A program made the translations under genes and the position numbers. The notes beneath the pieces were generated by a model, which had not been told where the DNA came from, made no database searches, and saw nothing but the letters and a program-made list of their open reading frames with translations. Below are positions 19,135 to 26,979 of a DNA stretch of 29,494 nucleotides, piece by piece; position 1 is the stretch's first letter; every line of letters starts with the position of its first letter. This stretch comes from a virus, in the IMG/VR virus record IMGVR_UViG_3300032249_000716, positions 1 to 29,494 of that record; one strand, written 5' to 3'.

Positions 19135-21567
19135 TCAAGCGGATATTTCGAAAGCATTATTCTTATCCTCCATCTTGAGTTTGATTCCATGAATCGTCGG
19201 GTGGTCTTTCCTGTCCGGCTCGATGTGGTAGCCCCGTTCTGACATTACTTTTCTCAGTTGGCGGGTTCCTCGGTAGCGTGGCTGTTCGTTATTTTGGTCG
19301 CACCAGATGGCATAGGTTTTCGCCAGTGATCCGATACCGCAGCGCCCGGTGATGTCCTTCTCGGTGCATTCGATGAGGAACGAACCGAACTGGTCGCTTT
19401 CCTCGCGGTAGTTCCTTGTGGCCTCTACCACTTGGGGTGGCGGCTTGAGGCCGATGTCTCGGCTTTCGAGGAGTCCACGGATCGCCCAGTTGAGGATTCC
19501 AGCCGCTTCCGCTTCAAACTCCGCAAGGATTTCGTGGCGTTCGCGCCGTTCGTTCTCCGGGATCGTGACGGTGAACGGGAGCATGTGGACGCGCCGCCAC
19601 ATTCCCTCGTCTGTGCCTTGGACATCCGGCTTGTGGTTTCCCATGAGCCAGAGCTTGTGAGTGGGGAAAAAGGCGTAGGGCTGCTCGAACGGCCGGCGGG
19701 CATTGATGGCATCGCCTCCGGTGATTGCTTTCACCTGGCTTTCGGCCAATTTCCGCCCCTCGGGGATTTCGTCCGTAAGAACGACGCGCTTTCCCTCCAT
19801 CGATGCCTTGTAATAGTCGAAGTTGTTATCCGACTTGGCAGCGAGGAGGGCGGCAATCGGGACCGTGGTCATCAGGTCGCCAAGGAGGATTTTGAGAACG
19901 CCGAAAAGGGTGGATTTGCCATTCGCTCCCTTGCCGTAGGCAAAGAAAAGGGCGTCCTTGTCGACACGGCCTGTCAGCGAATAGCCAAAGGCACGAGCCA
20001 GATAGACACGCGTCTCGACATCCGGAATGAACCGGTTGAGAAAAGCATTCCATTTCGGACACTCTGCGGAGACGTTGAAATTGATTGGCGAGCGTGTCGT
20101 CGCGTAGTCCGAGGCGCGGTGTTCGCGGTGAATGCCCTCGGCAAAATCCAGAGTGCCATTGAGCACCACGAGGATTTCGGGGTTGGAGTCAAAGGCGGTC
20201 GCCGGTAGGTTCATTTCGCTCTTGGCGATGCGTTCGACTGAGGCCAGATATTCCGAGTGGCAAAGTTTGTGGCAGCGATCCTCGAGGACCTTGATTTCCT
20301 TTATGCGCGGGTCCTTCTTCTCATCGTCGCAGGGATTTGACTTCATTTCGGCCCGCACCGAGTCAGCCACGCGCTGATAAACCTCCGTAAGCGTGTCGGA
20401 TATATCGAGGAGCGTCGTGTTTCCCGTGTCGCGCCTCCATAGGCCGTCCTCGTAGGTCATCCAGACTTTAGCATGGATATTCCAGACGCGCAGCCCCTTT
20501 CGGAGTTCTGCCCATAGGCGGGCGTCTCCCTTGTGGGCCTGCGCGTAGGCCACCATCACGCGCTCGCGGGAAATTTCGGTGCCGATAGCTGCGACATCCG
20601 CACTGGCCAGCGGGTCTTCCCCTTGTCCTGGTCCGAGGGTCGAGTCGGCAAAGCGGATTCGGCCAGCCCAGCGTTTCCGCCTCCATGCTTCACGGGCGTC
20701 GAATCCGTGTTCACTGGCAATGTGTGCCAGCGTTCCGACTCCCACCTGCTTGAGGCGTGCCTTGTGCTTGGAGGCGTATTCGCCCTCTTTCTCTTCCGGG
20801 GACCATTGGTGCAGGATGCGCGCACCGTCGAGCATCGGGAGGACGCTCCACACTGCGGAGGCAATTTTGAGCCATGTGTCGTAGTCCGGGCGCGGTGGGA
20901 TGTAGCGCAGCATCTCGGAAATGTCTGCCGCTGTTGTCTCTACGGGTGGACGCCACACCTCACGCTCCGGCATTTTGTCCGGCACGGGGATCGGCTGGTA
21001 AATGTCTGCTGTCTCCATGTCGGGATCGTAGGAGACAAAGCACAGGCGCATCGGGTCTTTGGTCGCCTTGTCGAGATTCAGCCGGTGCTTCTCGCGAAAA
21101 TGGAGTTCAGCGGCGAACCATGAATCCTTGTGCTTCCCGGTATCGATTGATACCACGGCCTTGAGGCCCTGGCCGGATGGTCCCACGAAAACCGCCCCCA
21201 CATAAGGATCGGCGAGGAGTTCCGCCCGCTTGGCGCGAACCACCGAGTCATCGGCAAGCATCGGGTTGTCCTTCAGGTCAAAATCCGCCTGGAGCCATCC
21301 GCTGTGAGTGATCGCCTTCGCCTCGGGCGAAAGGTCGCGCTCACGGGAAAGGCAATGGCAGGAAATGGTAACGGCTGGGAGGTCGCGCTTCTTGGCTGTG
21401 TATCGCGGCTCGTCTCCCCGCTTGAGGTGTTCGCGTAATATGTCCACCTGCCGCTGCCACCGCCCATCTTTTACGCCTTGGAAGAATGCCTCCAGCGTGA
21501 TCGCCTCGTCCGGTTCGTCGGCAAAGGCGTTGGAGAAGATGGAAATGTTGGTTTGAAGTGTTTTCAT
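19135..21567 (-). CDS. Primase-helicase: VirE_N/prim-pol-like N-terminus, PriCT-like middle, SF3 (D5) helicase
   Basis: An 810-residue replication protein. Residues 80-190 have the VirE_N (BT4734-like) prim-pol signature: WLQADFDLKDNP (D95, D97), FVGPSGQGLKAVV and DPMRLCFVSYDPD. Residues 205-295 (MLRYIPPRPDYDTWLKIASA, TLAHIASEHGFD) resemble a PriCT-2 domain. Residues 330-470 are a D5-type N-terminal region, and 540-700 are an SF3 helicase with Walker A GKGANGKST at 545-553, then TDEIPEGRKL and WLMGNHKPDVQGTDEGMWRR. The single protein would prime and unwind. It overlaps the methyltransferase by ATGA. Confidence 0.92.
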   Translation of the reverse strand: MKTLQTNISIFSNAFADEPDEAITLEAFFQGVKDGRWQRQVDILREHLKRGDEPRYTAKKRDLPAVTISCHCLSRERDLSPEAKAITHSGWLQADFDLKDNPMLADDSVVRAKRAELLADPYVGAVFVGPSGQGLKAVVSIDTGKHKDSWFAAELHFREKHRLNLDKATKDPMRLCFVSYDPDMETADIYQPIPVPDKMPEREVWRPPVETTAADISEMLRYIPPRPDYDTWLKIASAVWSVLPMLDGARILHQWSPEEKEGEYASKHKARLKQVGVGTLAHIASEHGFDAREAWRRKRWAGRIRFADSTLGPGQGEDPLASADVAAIGTEISRERVMVAYAQAHKGDARLWAELRKGLRVWNIHAKVWMTYEDGLWRRDTGNTTLLDISDTLTEVYQRVADSVRAEMKSNPCDDEKKDPRIKEIKVLEDRCHKLCHSEYLASVERIAKSEMNLPATAFDSNPEILVVLNGTLDFAEGIHREHRASDYATTRSPINFNVSAECPKWNAFLNRFIPDVETRVYLARAFGYSLTGRVDKDALFFAYGKGANGKSTLFGVLKILLGDLMTTVPIAALLAAKSDNNFDYYKASMEGKRVVLTDEIPEGRKLAESQVKAITGGDAINARRPFEQPYAFFPTHKLWLMGNHKPDVQGTDEGMWRRVHMLPFTVTIPENERRERHEILAEFEAEAAGILNWAIRGLLESRDIGLKPPPQVVEATRNYREESDQFGSFLIECTEKDITGRCGIGSLAKTYAIWCDQNNEQPRYRGTRQLRKVMSERGYHIEPDRKDHPTIHGIKLKMEDKNNAFEISA

Positions 21568-22346
21568 TTGTTTGAATTTGAACCGTAAAGCGACAACACC
21601 TCTTGCGAGAGACGGTCACGAATGATGGCGCAGTAGGCTTCTGACATTTCGACGCTGATGCTCTTGATATTCATTTCTTTCGCTGCAAGGGCGGTTGTTC
21701 CACTCCCCGCAAACGGATCGAGCACGGTGGAACCAGCTGGCAGAACTTCCATCAGCCGTTTCATTAAGCTCACCGGCTTTCCGGTGATGTGGAGTTTTTC
21801 AGCACTCCGGACATTTTCACGGAAGCAACCGGGGGCGCACACGCGCACTTCGCGTTTTTCCTCTTTCCCCATTCCTCCATTACTCGCAACGAGAATGTAT
21901 TCGCATTGAGCGCGGAACCATCCCATTTGAGGGCGAACACCTTCTGTCTTGTCCCACACGACGATCCCTCGCCATACCCAACCGCCCGCCTGAATGGCAT
22001 CGGAAAGCGTGGGGAGTTGACGCCAGTCGGTGAAAGCCATTAAGTATCCACCTGGCCGAACGATGCGGACGCATTCAGCCAGCCAAAGTGAACACCACGC
22101 AAGGAATCCGCGCTGGTCCCGGTTGTCGCCATAGAACTCGGGGCGGTCTATTTGCGTCCCCGTAAGCACATACTTATCTGAGGTTTTTACTGATCGGTCT
22201 CCACGCATTAGACCACCAGAGGAGTATGGCGGATCGGTGACGATGGCATCCACGCTTTCGGTCGGTATCGAGCGCAGCACATGCAATGAATCTCCTTGAT
22301 ATACCGTTGCATAAGGGCACTTCCAAAAAGCTTTTTCGTTTTTCAT
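21564..22346 (-). CDS. DNA methyltransferase, N4/N6 type
   Basis: A 260-residue amino-methyltransferase. The catalytic motif DPPY is at 38-41 (AIVTDPPYSSGG), and the AdoMet-binding DPFAGSGTT is at 210-218. Catalytic motif before AdoMet motif is the beta-class order. The middle has VRPGGYLMAFTDWRQ and KTEGVRPQMGWFRAQCEYIL. There is no partner restriction enzyme, so it is an orphan enzyme that probably protects phage DNA or alters regulation. Target sequence cannot be read from the protein. It lies between the Pif1-like helicase and primase genes with ATGA overlaps at both ends. Confidence 0.93.
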   Translation of the reverse strand: MKNEKAFWKCPYATVYQGDSLHVLRSIPTESVDAIVTDPPYSSGGLMRGDRSVKTSDKYVLTGTQIDRPEFYGDNRDQRGFLAWCSLWLAECVRIVRPGGYLMAFTDWRQLPTLSDAIQAGGWVWRGIVVWDKTEGVRPQMGWFRAQCEYILVASNGGMGKEEKREVRVCAPGCFRENVRSAEKLHITGKPVSLMKRLMEVLPAGSTVLDPFAGSGTTALAAKEMNIKSISVEMSEAYCAIIRDRLSQEVLSLYGSNSNK

Positions 22347-23785
22347 TTCAGATTTTTGTAAAAGTTGATTGCTGCCTCGCTCACATGCACGCCCTTGATC
22401 CAGTCCTTGAGGTAGAGGCCACCGATTTCACGAAGGCGGGAAAGCGCTACATACGCCTGCCCAGGCTCACGAGCGGCACGGATGTCGATATGGGCGCTGT
22501 TGAGCGTGAGGCCCTGTGACTTGTGGATGGTCAGCGCATAGGCAGGGCGAAGAGGGATTTGCCTGACACTTCCGCAGCGTAAAAGTCTTATTTGGTTTTC
22601 TCCTAAACCATTATTTATAATTTCTTTTTTACTATCTCTGGATGGATCAAAAACCCAAGTGTTCCTGCAAATTTCAATACAGTCTTTACTTCCATCAATA
22701 AGAACAAAAACAGAATTATTTCCAAATCCTGTAACTTTACCGCATTGCCCATTTACAACATCAAATTGATATTTATTCCCGGATTTCTTCCATTCTTTAT
22801 AACTCTCTTCATCAAAACGATCAAAAAACTTACCTCCACGAATAAGTAAATTTGAAGTAACCATAACTCTTGCACCTTCTTTCAGAGTCAAAACCTCTGG
22901 AGTTATCATGTTTTTAATCAAAAAAGCCGTTTCCGATTCTGTTCCATCTTTAATGGCTTCAAAAACAACTTCCGGCTTTTCAATTTCGCCAATGTTATAG
23001 TCATTCCATTTGTTCACCTGCGCATTGTGGGTCATCAAGCGAACCACGCTCCTATCAACGAACATCTTCACCCGGCTGGCGAGCGTGTTTGCGACCGCAT
23101 TAGATATGCACCCTTCACGAAAACTGTTCAGAGCTTCAGTAAATTCCGGTTCCTTCTGGCGGTGGATCTGTGTCAGATAGGCGTTTTTGAATCCAGCCCC
23201 ACGCCACGCCTCGGAGGCAAATGCCCAGTCGTATTTCCCATCTTTTGCCACCGGGGGGAGTTGGAGGAAATCACCCACGGCTACAAGTTGGATGCCGCCG
23301 AATGGTTCGTTCATCCGCCTGCGAATCGCTCGGCAATGGAAATCGAGGTAGTCTAGAGTCCGCCCCGGCAACATGGAAATCTCGTCAATGACAAGGCATT
23401 CCGCAGCATCCACGCGAGCAAAAGCAGAATGGCGAGAGAAAGGCATCGGTCTCCGACAAAGAAAATTGAAATAATCCTCAAAATCTTGACCTGGCGCTGG
23501 CCCCAGTGCCATCCCAGCCCATCGGTATATTGTGTAGGCTGGAATCCCGAAGCCGGCCTTTTTTCGGAATTGGTCTTGGAGACCGATCGCAGCAATCCCC
23601 GTGGTTGCGCAAACATCCACCCGACGGAATGCCTGCCCGATGTATTGAATGAGGGCTGTGGATTTTCCCGTTCCTGCCATACCGGAGAGGAATACATTTT
23701 CACCGGATTGAATGAGGTCCACCGCCGCCGCTTGTCCTGGCGAGAGCCGGATTGTTTGCTCCGGAGCCTCAAGAAGCGCCGTCAT
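22343..23785 (-). CDS. Pif1/RecD-like DNA helicase (SF1B)
   Basis: A 480-residue helicase. LSPGQAAAVDLIQSGENVFL begins the Q-motif, and Walker A is GMAGTGKST at 35-43. DEISMLPGRTLDYLD is Walker B, and AVGDFLQLPPV is motif III. Later motifs are VVNGQCGKVTGF, PLRPAYALTIHKSQGLTL and GQAYVALSRLR. I start it at the ATG at 23785 (MTALLEAPEQ), which overlaps the preceding stop by ATGA. The frame continues upstream only as a shadow. Bases 22590-23000, coding the region before the last motifs, are markedly A/T-rich compared with the flanking parts of the same gene. Confidence 0.92.
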   Translation of the reverse strand: MTALLEAPEQTIRLSPGQAAAVDLIQSGENVFLSGMAGTGKSTALIQYIGQAFRRVDVCATTGIAAIGLQDQFRKKAGFGIPAYTIYRWAGMALGPAPGQDFEDYFNFLCRRPMPFSRHSAFARVDAAECLVIDEISMLPGRTLDYLDFHCRAIRRRMNEPFGGIQLVAVGDFLQLPPVAKDGKYDWAFASEAWRGAGFKNAYLTQIHRQKEPEFTEALNSFREGCISNAVANTLASRVKMFVDRSVVRLMTHNAQVNKWNDYNIGEIEKPEVVFEAIKDGTESETAFLIKNMITPEVLTLKEGARVMVTSNLLIRGGKFFDRFDEESYKEWKKSGNKYQFDVVNGQCGKVTGFGNNSVFVLIDGSKDCIEICRNTWVFDPSRDSKKEIINNGLGENQIRLLRCGSVRQIPLRPAYALTIHKSQGLTLNSAHIDIRAAREPGQAYVALSRLREIGGLYLKDWIKGVHVSEAAINFYKNLK

Positions 23786-24144
23786 TTGCTGGTCTCCTTG
23801 ATTTGGTCGAGTTCGGCGCGGAGATCGCTTGCCTCGTCGCAAAAACCATCTCGATAGGATTGATCCAAATAGTTAATCGCCCTCTCCGCAATTTCGCGTA
23901 GCTTGGCGCATTTCTCCCTCGCCTCGTCGCGCTCGCGCCTAACTTTCTGAATTTCCTCAAATCTTTCGTTGGCAAAATTATTCAACCCTTCGATTTGTTT
24001 TTGGAGCTTGGCGTTTTGCTCCCTCGCCTGGTCGCGCTCTTGCTCTAGTCGTTGCGCTAAAATGCGTAAGTCGCCTGCTCCATAAGTGTAGGGGTGGCTT
24101 ATGTATTTATTCCAGGCCGCATCCGTTTCTGTTGTCTCGCTCAT
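23782..24144 (-). CDS. Coiled-coil protein (ERDEAR family)
   Basis: A 120-residue protein: MSETTETDAAWNKYISHPYT, then a long charged helix with LEQERDQAREQNAKLQKQ and VRRERDEAREKCAKLREIAE, and a helical end SDLRAELDQIKETSK. The ERDEAR motif links it to the genes at 17509-18251, about 6 kb away. It starts with the same GGAGGGCGCGAA leader and ATGA overlap as those genes. The spread of this family into two parts of the genome suggests duplication. The function is unknown. Confidence 0.68.
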   Translation of the reverse strand: MSETTETDAAWNKYISHPYTYGAGDLRILAQRLEQERDQAREQNAKLQKQIEGLNNFANERFEEIQKVRRERDEAREKCAKLREIAERAINYLDQSYRDGFCDEASDLRAELDQIKETSK

Positions 24145-24566
24145 TTCGCGCCCTCCTTGTTCTCTGTGTCCTCTGTGGTCAATCCCTTCGCCAAATCAAC
24201 TTTACGAAAAACCATTTCAAACAACTCCCTCTCCTTGTTCAAATAAAACAGTTTTCTAAGCTGTGTATTCCAAAGGAATTGGTTCTCTCGCGCGTTATGC
24301 AGCGATGAAAAGAATTTCTCTCCGGATCGATTAAAACGGATTTGCCATTTCCTTCCTTTGAGTGTGTTGTTCAGGAATATATCGACCGACCCATCAAATC
24401 CGCAGTGGTTAGTATTCCGCGATTCTTCCTCGGAAGAGATGGATGGCCTTGGCGAGGAATCGCGCCTCGGGGTCGTCTGGTCCGGTAAGATATCCCATGC
24501 GGAGCGCTGCCCCGAGTTCCCCCGCGATACGCAGCGCTTCAATAGATTCAAGATTTTCGTCATCAT
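24141..24566 (-). CDS. Unknown protein with uncertain start; C-terminus encoded by host repeat
   Basis: The open frame of 141 residues begins three bases after the preceding stop (TAAGCGATG). Its first 53 residues overlap, in another frame, the gene at 24409-24594 and look like a shadow (arginine- and serine-rich). The later part, SVDIFLNNTLKGRKWQIRFN, HNARENQFLWNTQLRKLFYL and ELFEMVFRKVD, looks protein-like but has no suitable ATG after 24408. Either the gene uses a long overlap, a non-ATG start, or it is a remnant. The end, TTEDTENKEGAK, is encoded by a copy of the CACAGAGGA repeat. Confidence 0.4.
   Translation of the reverse strand: MMTKILNLLKRCVSRGNSGQRSAWDILPDQTTPRRDSSPRPSISSEEESRNTNHCGFDGSVDIFLNNTLKGRKWQIRFNRSGEKFFSSLHNARENQFLWNTQLRKLFYLNKERELFEMVFRKVDLAKGLTTEDTENKEGAK
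24160..24179. repeat. CACAGAGGA-type tandem repeat inside a coding region
   Basis: Read on the minus strand it is ACCACAGAGGACACAGAGAA, two 9-base units of the same form as CACGGAGGA at 895 and 9503 but with A in place of G. It encodes TTEDTEN near the C-terminus of the gene at 24141-24566. I recall this peptide as a common product of such repeats in Verrucomicrobiota genomes. Confidence 0.65.
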
Positions 24567-24594
24567 CGCTTAAAACGGGTCGGATTCGCTGCAT
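24409..24594 (-). CDS. Small conserved-looking phage protein
   Basis: A 61-residue protein starting MQRIRPVLSDDDENLESIEA, then LRIAGELGAALRMGYLTGPD and DPEARFLAKAIHLFRGR. The regular helical pattern and balanced composition make it more likely to be real than the overlapping frame. The ATG at 24594 lies 25 bases inside the end of the preceding gene. Longer readings of this frame to 24741 are shadows. No function is known. Confidence 0.55.
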   Translation of the reverse strand: MQRIRPVLSDDDENLESIEALRIAGELGAALRMGYLTGPDDPEARFLAKAIHLFRGRIAEY

Positions 24595-24986
24595 TTCCGG
24601 TTCAGGAGTGGAAGGCGGTGGAGAAGGATCGGCGGCTTGGTCTTGAAGGCTTTTACCGCGATCCATGCCTGCTCCCCGTCCGGGTCCATCACGATCCCCA
24701 GGTCGCTTTCGAAGGAGTGCATCGAGTCGAACCACTCCCACTCCGCTGCTGGTGCTCCTTGGGCCGGATGGGACATGGGAATCCGTTCGCCGGGGGTGAT
24801 TTCCCCCAACTCCCTCGGAGCCGGGGGTTGGGCTTTTGGGGCGCAGGCATCCATGGATTGCTTGATGCTCGCCGCCAACGCGGCCCGCTCGCTCTCCGGG
24901 GTGATCTTGAGGCCGTTCGCCTCGGGAGGCTTGGCGGCGGCTTTCTTGGCCTCCTTGGCCGCCATGATTTCAGCGAGGGTTGGCAT
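24570..24986 (-). CDS. Unknown phage early protein
   Basis: A 138-residue protein. The N-terminus MPTLAEIMAAKEAKKAAAKP is a helical, lysine- and alanine-rich leader, followed by a proline-rich stretch. The C-terminal half, EWEWFDSMHSFESDLGIVMD and GEQAWIAVKAFKTKPPILLH, is a small beta-rich domain. The start overlaps the stop of the preceding gene by TGATG, so it is probably translated by coupling. No known family is evident. Confidence 0.62.
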   Translation of the reverse strand: MPTLAEIMAAKEAKKAAAKPPEANGLKITPESERAALAASIKQSMDACAPKAQPPAPRELGEITPGERIPMSHPAQGAPAAEWEWFDSMHSFESDLGIVMDPDGEQAWIAVKAFKTKPPILLHRLPLLNRKCSESDPF

Positions 24987-25729
24987 CAGTAATCGTATTC
25001 CTCCGGCTTGATTTGGGTTGTCCCGCGCACAATCGCTCCCGCTTCCTGCCAGACGCGCAGGCCGGGGATTTGTGCGCCTGTTTTCACCACGGCACGGATC
25101 GCGGCGTTGTTCGGCTCGATGAGGCAGAGTTCCGGACGGGCGGCATGGAGGGCGGTGATGTCCACCACCTCAAATTTCCACGAGGTTTTGGTCACTATCC
25201 CCTGGGGCTTCGGCCCCTCAGCATCGATCACGGCCAACTGGCTCGCCGCGATCTTGTCTGCTGCCTCGGCGCGGGCGGCATCCGCTGCCGCCTCATCGCC
25301 TTGGGCGAGGGCTTCGGCCTGCTTGGCATTCAACTCCGCCAAAGCCTCAGCCTGCACGCGCGCGGCCTCCTCGCGTTCCTTCTCGGCTTTTCGGCGGGCG
25401 GCTTCTTGATAGGCCCCCACAATCACCGAGAGGCGCTTGGCTTCCGACTCCAAGGATGTCAGGTAATCCTTCGCCACCGCATCAATCCGCCGGCCAACCT
25501 CGAGCACCGGCGCCTTCACTTCCTTCCGGCTATCCTCGACCGAACGGGTCAGCGCCTTGAGCTTCGTCAAAGCGGATGCCGCCGCGTCGAGGTCAGCCAC
25601 CGAGGCAATCGCCTTGATGCGCCCGCTCGCCTCCAACGCCAAGGTTCTGGCGTTGAAGGCTGCCACGGACAACTCGATCTGCGGGCTGGGAAGACTGCCC
25701 GAGACAACGATTTCAAGCGTGTCGCTCAT
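24986..25729 (-). CDS. Phage coiled-coil protein from the recombination/replication region
   Basis: A 247-residue protein, start at the ATG at 25729 (MSDTLEIVVSGSLPSPQIEL). Residues 20-100 are helical, and 100-170 form an alanine-, glutamate- and lysine-rich coiled coil (EAARRKAEKEREEAARVQAE). The C-terminal domain contains VTKTSWKFEVVDITALHAAR and later TGAQIPGLRVWQEAGAIVR, a pattern I know from many phage early-region proteins found near single-strand annealing proteins. Its function is not established. It lies two bases after the preceding stop (TAACCATG). Confidence 0.68.
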   Translation of the reverse strand: MSDTLEIVVSGSLPSPQIELSVAAFNARTLALEASGRIKAIASVADLDAAASALTKLKALTRSVEDSRKEVKAPVLEVGRRIDAVAKDYLTSLESEAKRLSVIVGAYQEAARRKAEKEREEAARVQAEALAELNAKQAEALAQGDEAAADAARAEAADKIAASQLAVIDAEGPKPQGIVTKTSWKFEVVDITALHAARPELCLIEPNNAAIRAVVKTGAQIPGLRVWQEAGAIVRGTTQIKPEEYDY

Positions 25730-25731
25730 GG

Positions 25732-26466
25732 TTAGTATTGCTCCTCGGAAGTTGCGGCAGCGAGTTCCTCTTGAGCACGCTTGAGCGCCTTCACCAATCG
25801 CTGATCGGCGGCTGTGGTTCCGGCATTCGGCACCCAGTTCTTGTTCAACTTTTCGATGGCGTCGGCATCCAGGTCGCGGATTTCGTTTCCGCTGTATTTG
25901 CCGACATGCACTTTCACAGCTGCCCAATCATCACCGGCTTGGGTTAAGTCAACCGCTTCGGCTTCGCGCACCGGCTCCGTGGGGCTTGCTGCCCCGCGAT
26001 AGCTGGCCTCTTCGCCCTTGGCTTCCTTGTCCTTCTTGCGGGTGAATTTCCCCGAGGGCTTGAGCGGTTCGTTCCCTTTGTATGGCGTGCAGGCAATGAT
26101 GTTCGCGTAGGTGTTGCCGTTGTCGGCGTGGTCGTGGGTGATGACGACCTGTGCGGGCTTCCCGAGGAGCGCCTCGGTGTCGAACTCGGCTTCCTCCGCT
26201 GCGGTCAGGTCACGCCCAAACCATTGGCGCAAAAACTTACGGAAGTTCGCTTTTTCGTTGAGCGAAGGCGTAAAGCCCCGGCTCCATACGCATTGGCGAC
26301 CACCGTCACGCTCTGGCGCATCCGTCTCAAAAACAAGGCGGAAAACCTCGCTCTCGCCAAACTTGCTCACCTGTTTCACCAATGGAGTCACGTCCACGCA
26401 CACCGCGCGAAATGTCCCCTCGTCATGCGGGTTAAAGGACCCGGCACCTTTCTTTGTCAGTTTCAT
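25732..26466 (-). CDS. Putative ssDNA-binding or recombination protein with ExoX-C-like end
   Basis: A 244-residue protein. The N-terminal 130 residues (GTFRAVCVDVTPL, FRLVFETDAPERDGGRQCVW, LGKPAQVVITHDHADNG, YANIIACTPYKG) have the OB-fold-like pattern of phage proteins of the DUF669 type, usually found near recombination genes. A charged linker (about 140-170) follows. The C-terminal 60 residues (AAVKVHVGKYSGNEIRDLDA to ALKRAQEELAAAT) resemble the ExoX-like C-terminal domain. The ATG at 26466 is preceded by TTAGGCGAATAAT. It is the first gene after a 95-base GC-rich gap that contains the palindrome GGAAATTTCC at 26537-26546. Confidence 0.6.
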   Translation of the reverse strand: MKLTKKGAGSFNPHDEGTFRAVCVDVTPLVKQVSKFGESEVFRLVFETDAPERDGGRQCVWSRGFTPSLNEKANFRKFLRQWFGRDLTAAEEAEFDTEALLGKPAQVVITHDHADNGNTYANIIACTPYKGNEPLKPSGKFTRKKDKEAKGEEASYRGAASPTEPVREAEAVDLTQAGDDWAAVKVHVGKYSGNEIRDLDADAIEKLNKNWVPNAGTTAADQRLVKALKRAQEELAAATSEEQY

Positions 26467-26561
26467 ATTATTCGCCTAATAAATCGCGGCTGTTGTTGTG
26501 TTTGCCCTCGCCGCGCCGCCGCACCGCGCCGCTCGGGGAAATTTCCGGGGTGGAAAATTGG

Positions 26562-26711
26562 TTAGTCCTCGTCGTCAAACTCTTCCCATCGGCGCTTGCG
26601 CTCTTGGAAGTCCCTCATCTCCTGGCGCATCGAATCGCGGCCCAGCATGTAGGAGGCAAGGCACGAGCCGAGGGTTAGAACGGCAATGGAAATGGCGAGG
26701 GTCGCGCTCAT
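26562..26711 (-). CDS. 49-residue membrane protein
   Basis: A small protein: MSATLAISIAVLTLGSCLAS followed by a charged tail with RDSMRQEMRDFQERKRRWEE and FDDED. One N-terminal membrane helix and a cytoplasmic coil are predicted. The start overlaps the preceding stop by ATGA. It is the last of four tightly overlapping small genes (27164-26562). No family is recognised. Possible roles include superinfection exclusion or an anchor, both speculative. Confidence 0.6.
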   Translation of the reverse strand: MSATLAISIAVLTLGSCLASYMLGRDSMRQEMRDFQERKRRWEEFDDED

Positions 26712-26827
26712 CGTGCGATCTTCCAAGTTGCCCAGCCGAGACCGACGAGCGGGGCGACGTTGCCGAGGTAGGTGAGGAAGTAGCCGATGGATCGGCAGAC
26801 GGATTGTGGGTCGTTTAGGTCAATCAT
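26708..26827 (-). CDS. 39-residue membrane protein
   Basis: MIDLNDPQSVCRSIGYFLTY followed by LGNVAPLVGLGWATWKIAR gives one hydrophobic helix with a basic end. It overlaps both neighbours by ATGA. There is no Shine-Dalgarno sequence. Instead, the start lies in ACCAACCAAAATATGAT, nearly the same context as at 7043. It is too small for family assignment. Confidence 0.58.
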   Translation of the reverse strand: MIDLNDPQSVCRSIGYFLTYLGNVAPLVGLGWATWKIAR

Positions 26828-26979
26828 ATTTTGGTTGGTGTGATGTGCGTGGCTTGGAGCCGGTGTTTGAGAAAAAACTTGGTCTTGGCATCGCAAAATC
26901 CGGCGGCATGGATGAGGTCGCGAATGCGGCCAGTGAGCGGGCAGTAGCCCTCGCAGAGGTAGAGGTTCGGGGATTTCAT
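26824..26979 (-). CDS. 51-residue cysteine-containing microprotein
   Basis: MKSPNLYLCEGYCPLTGRIR followed by DLIHAAGFCDAKTKFFLKHR. Three cysteines and a histidine (CEGYC, H24, C29) could bind a metal, but the spacing is not a classic zinc motif. GGAGGG lies six bases before the ATG, and both ends overlap neighbours by ATGA, so expression is likely. It reads like a small, basic, possibly nucleic-acid-associated protein. No homologue is recognised. Confidence 0.62.
   Translation of the reverse strand: MKSPNLYLCEGYCPLTGRIRDLIHAAGFCDAKTKFFLKHRLQATHITPTKI

Noticed and set aside
18867-19190. Minus-strand frame across the CCGG-rich gap
   Set aside because: Its sequence comes from the repeated CCGG units and overlaps the end of the primase gene. 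There is no protein-like pattern or start signal.
21564-22346. Restriction-modification system
   Set aside because: Only the methyltransferase is present. The neighbours are replication genes and no endonuclease motif is seen beside it.
17600-24060. CTCGCCTCGTCGCGCTC-type DNA repeats resembling a CRISPR array
   Set aside because: Spacing is irregular and every copy lies in frame within coiled-coil genes encoding ERDEAR, so it is explained as a protein repeat.
25730-25927. Upstream extension of the coiled-coil protein frame
   Set aside because: It overlaps the upstream gene in another frame and is arginine- and cysteine-rich like a shadow. The ATG at 25729 directly follows that gene's stop.
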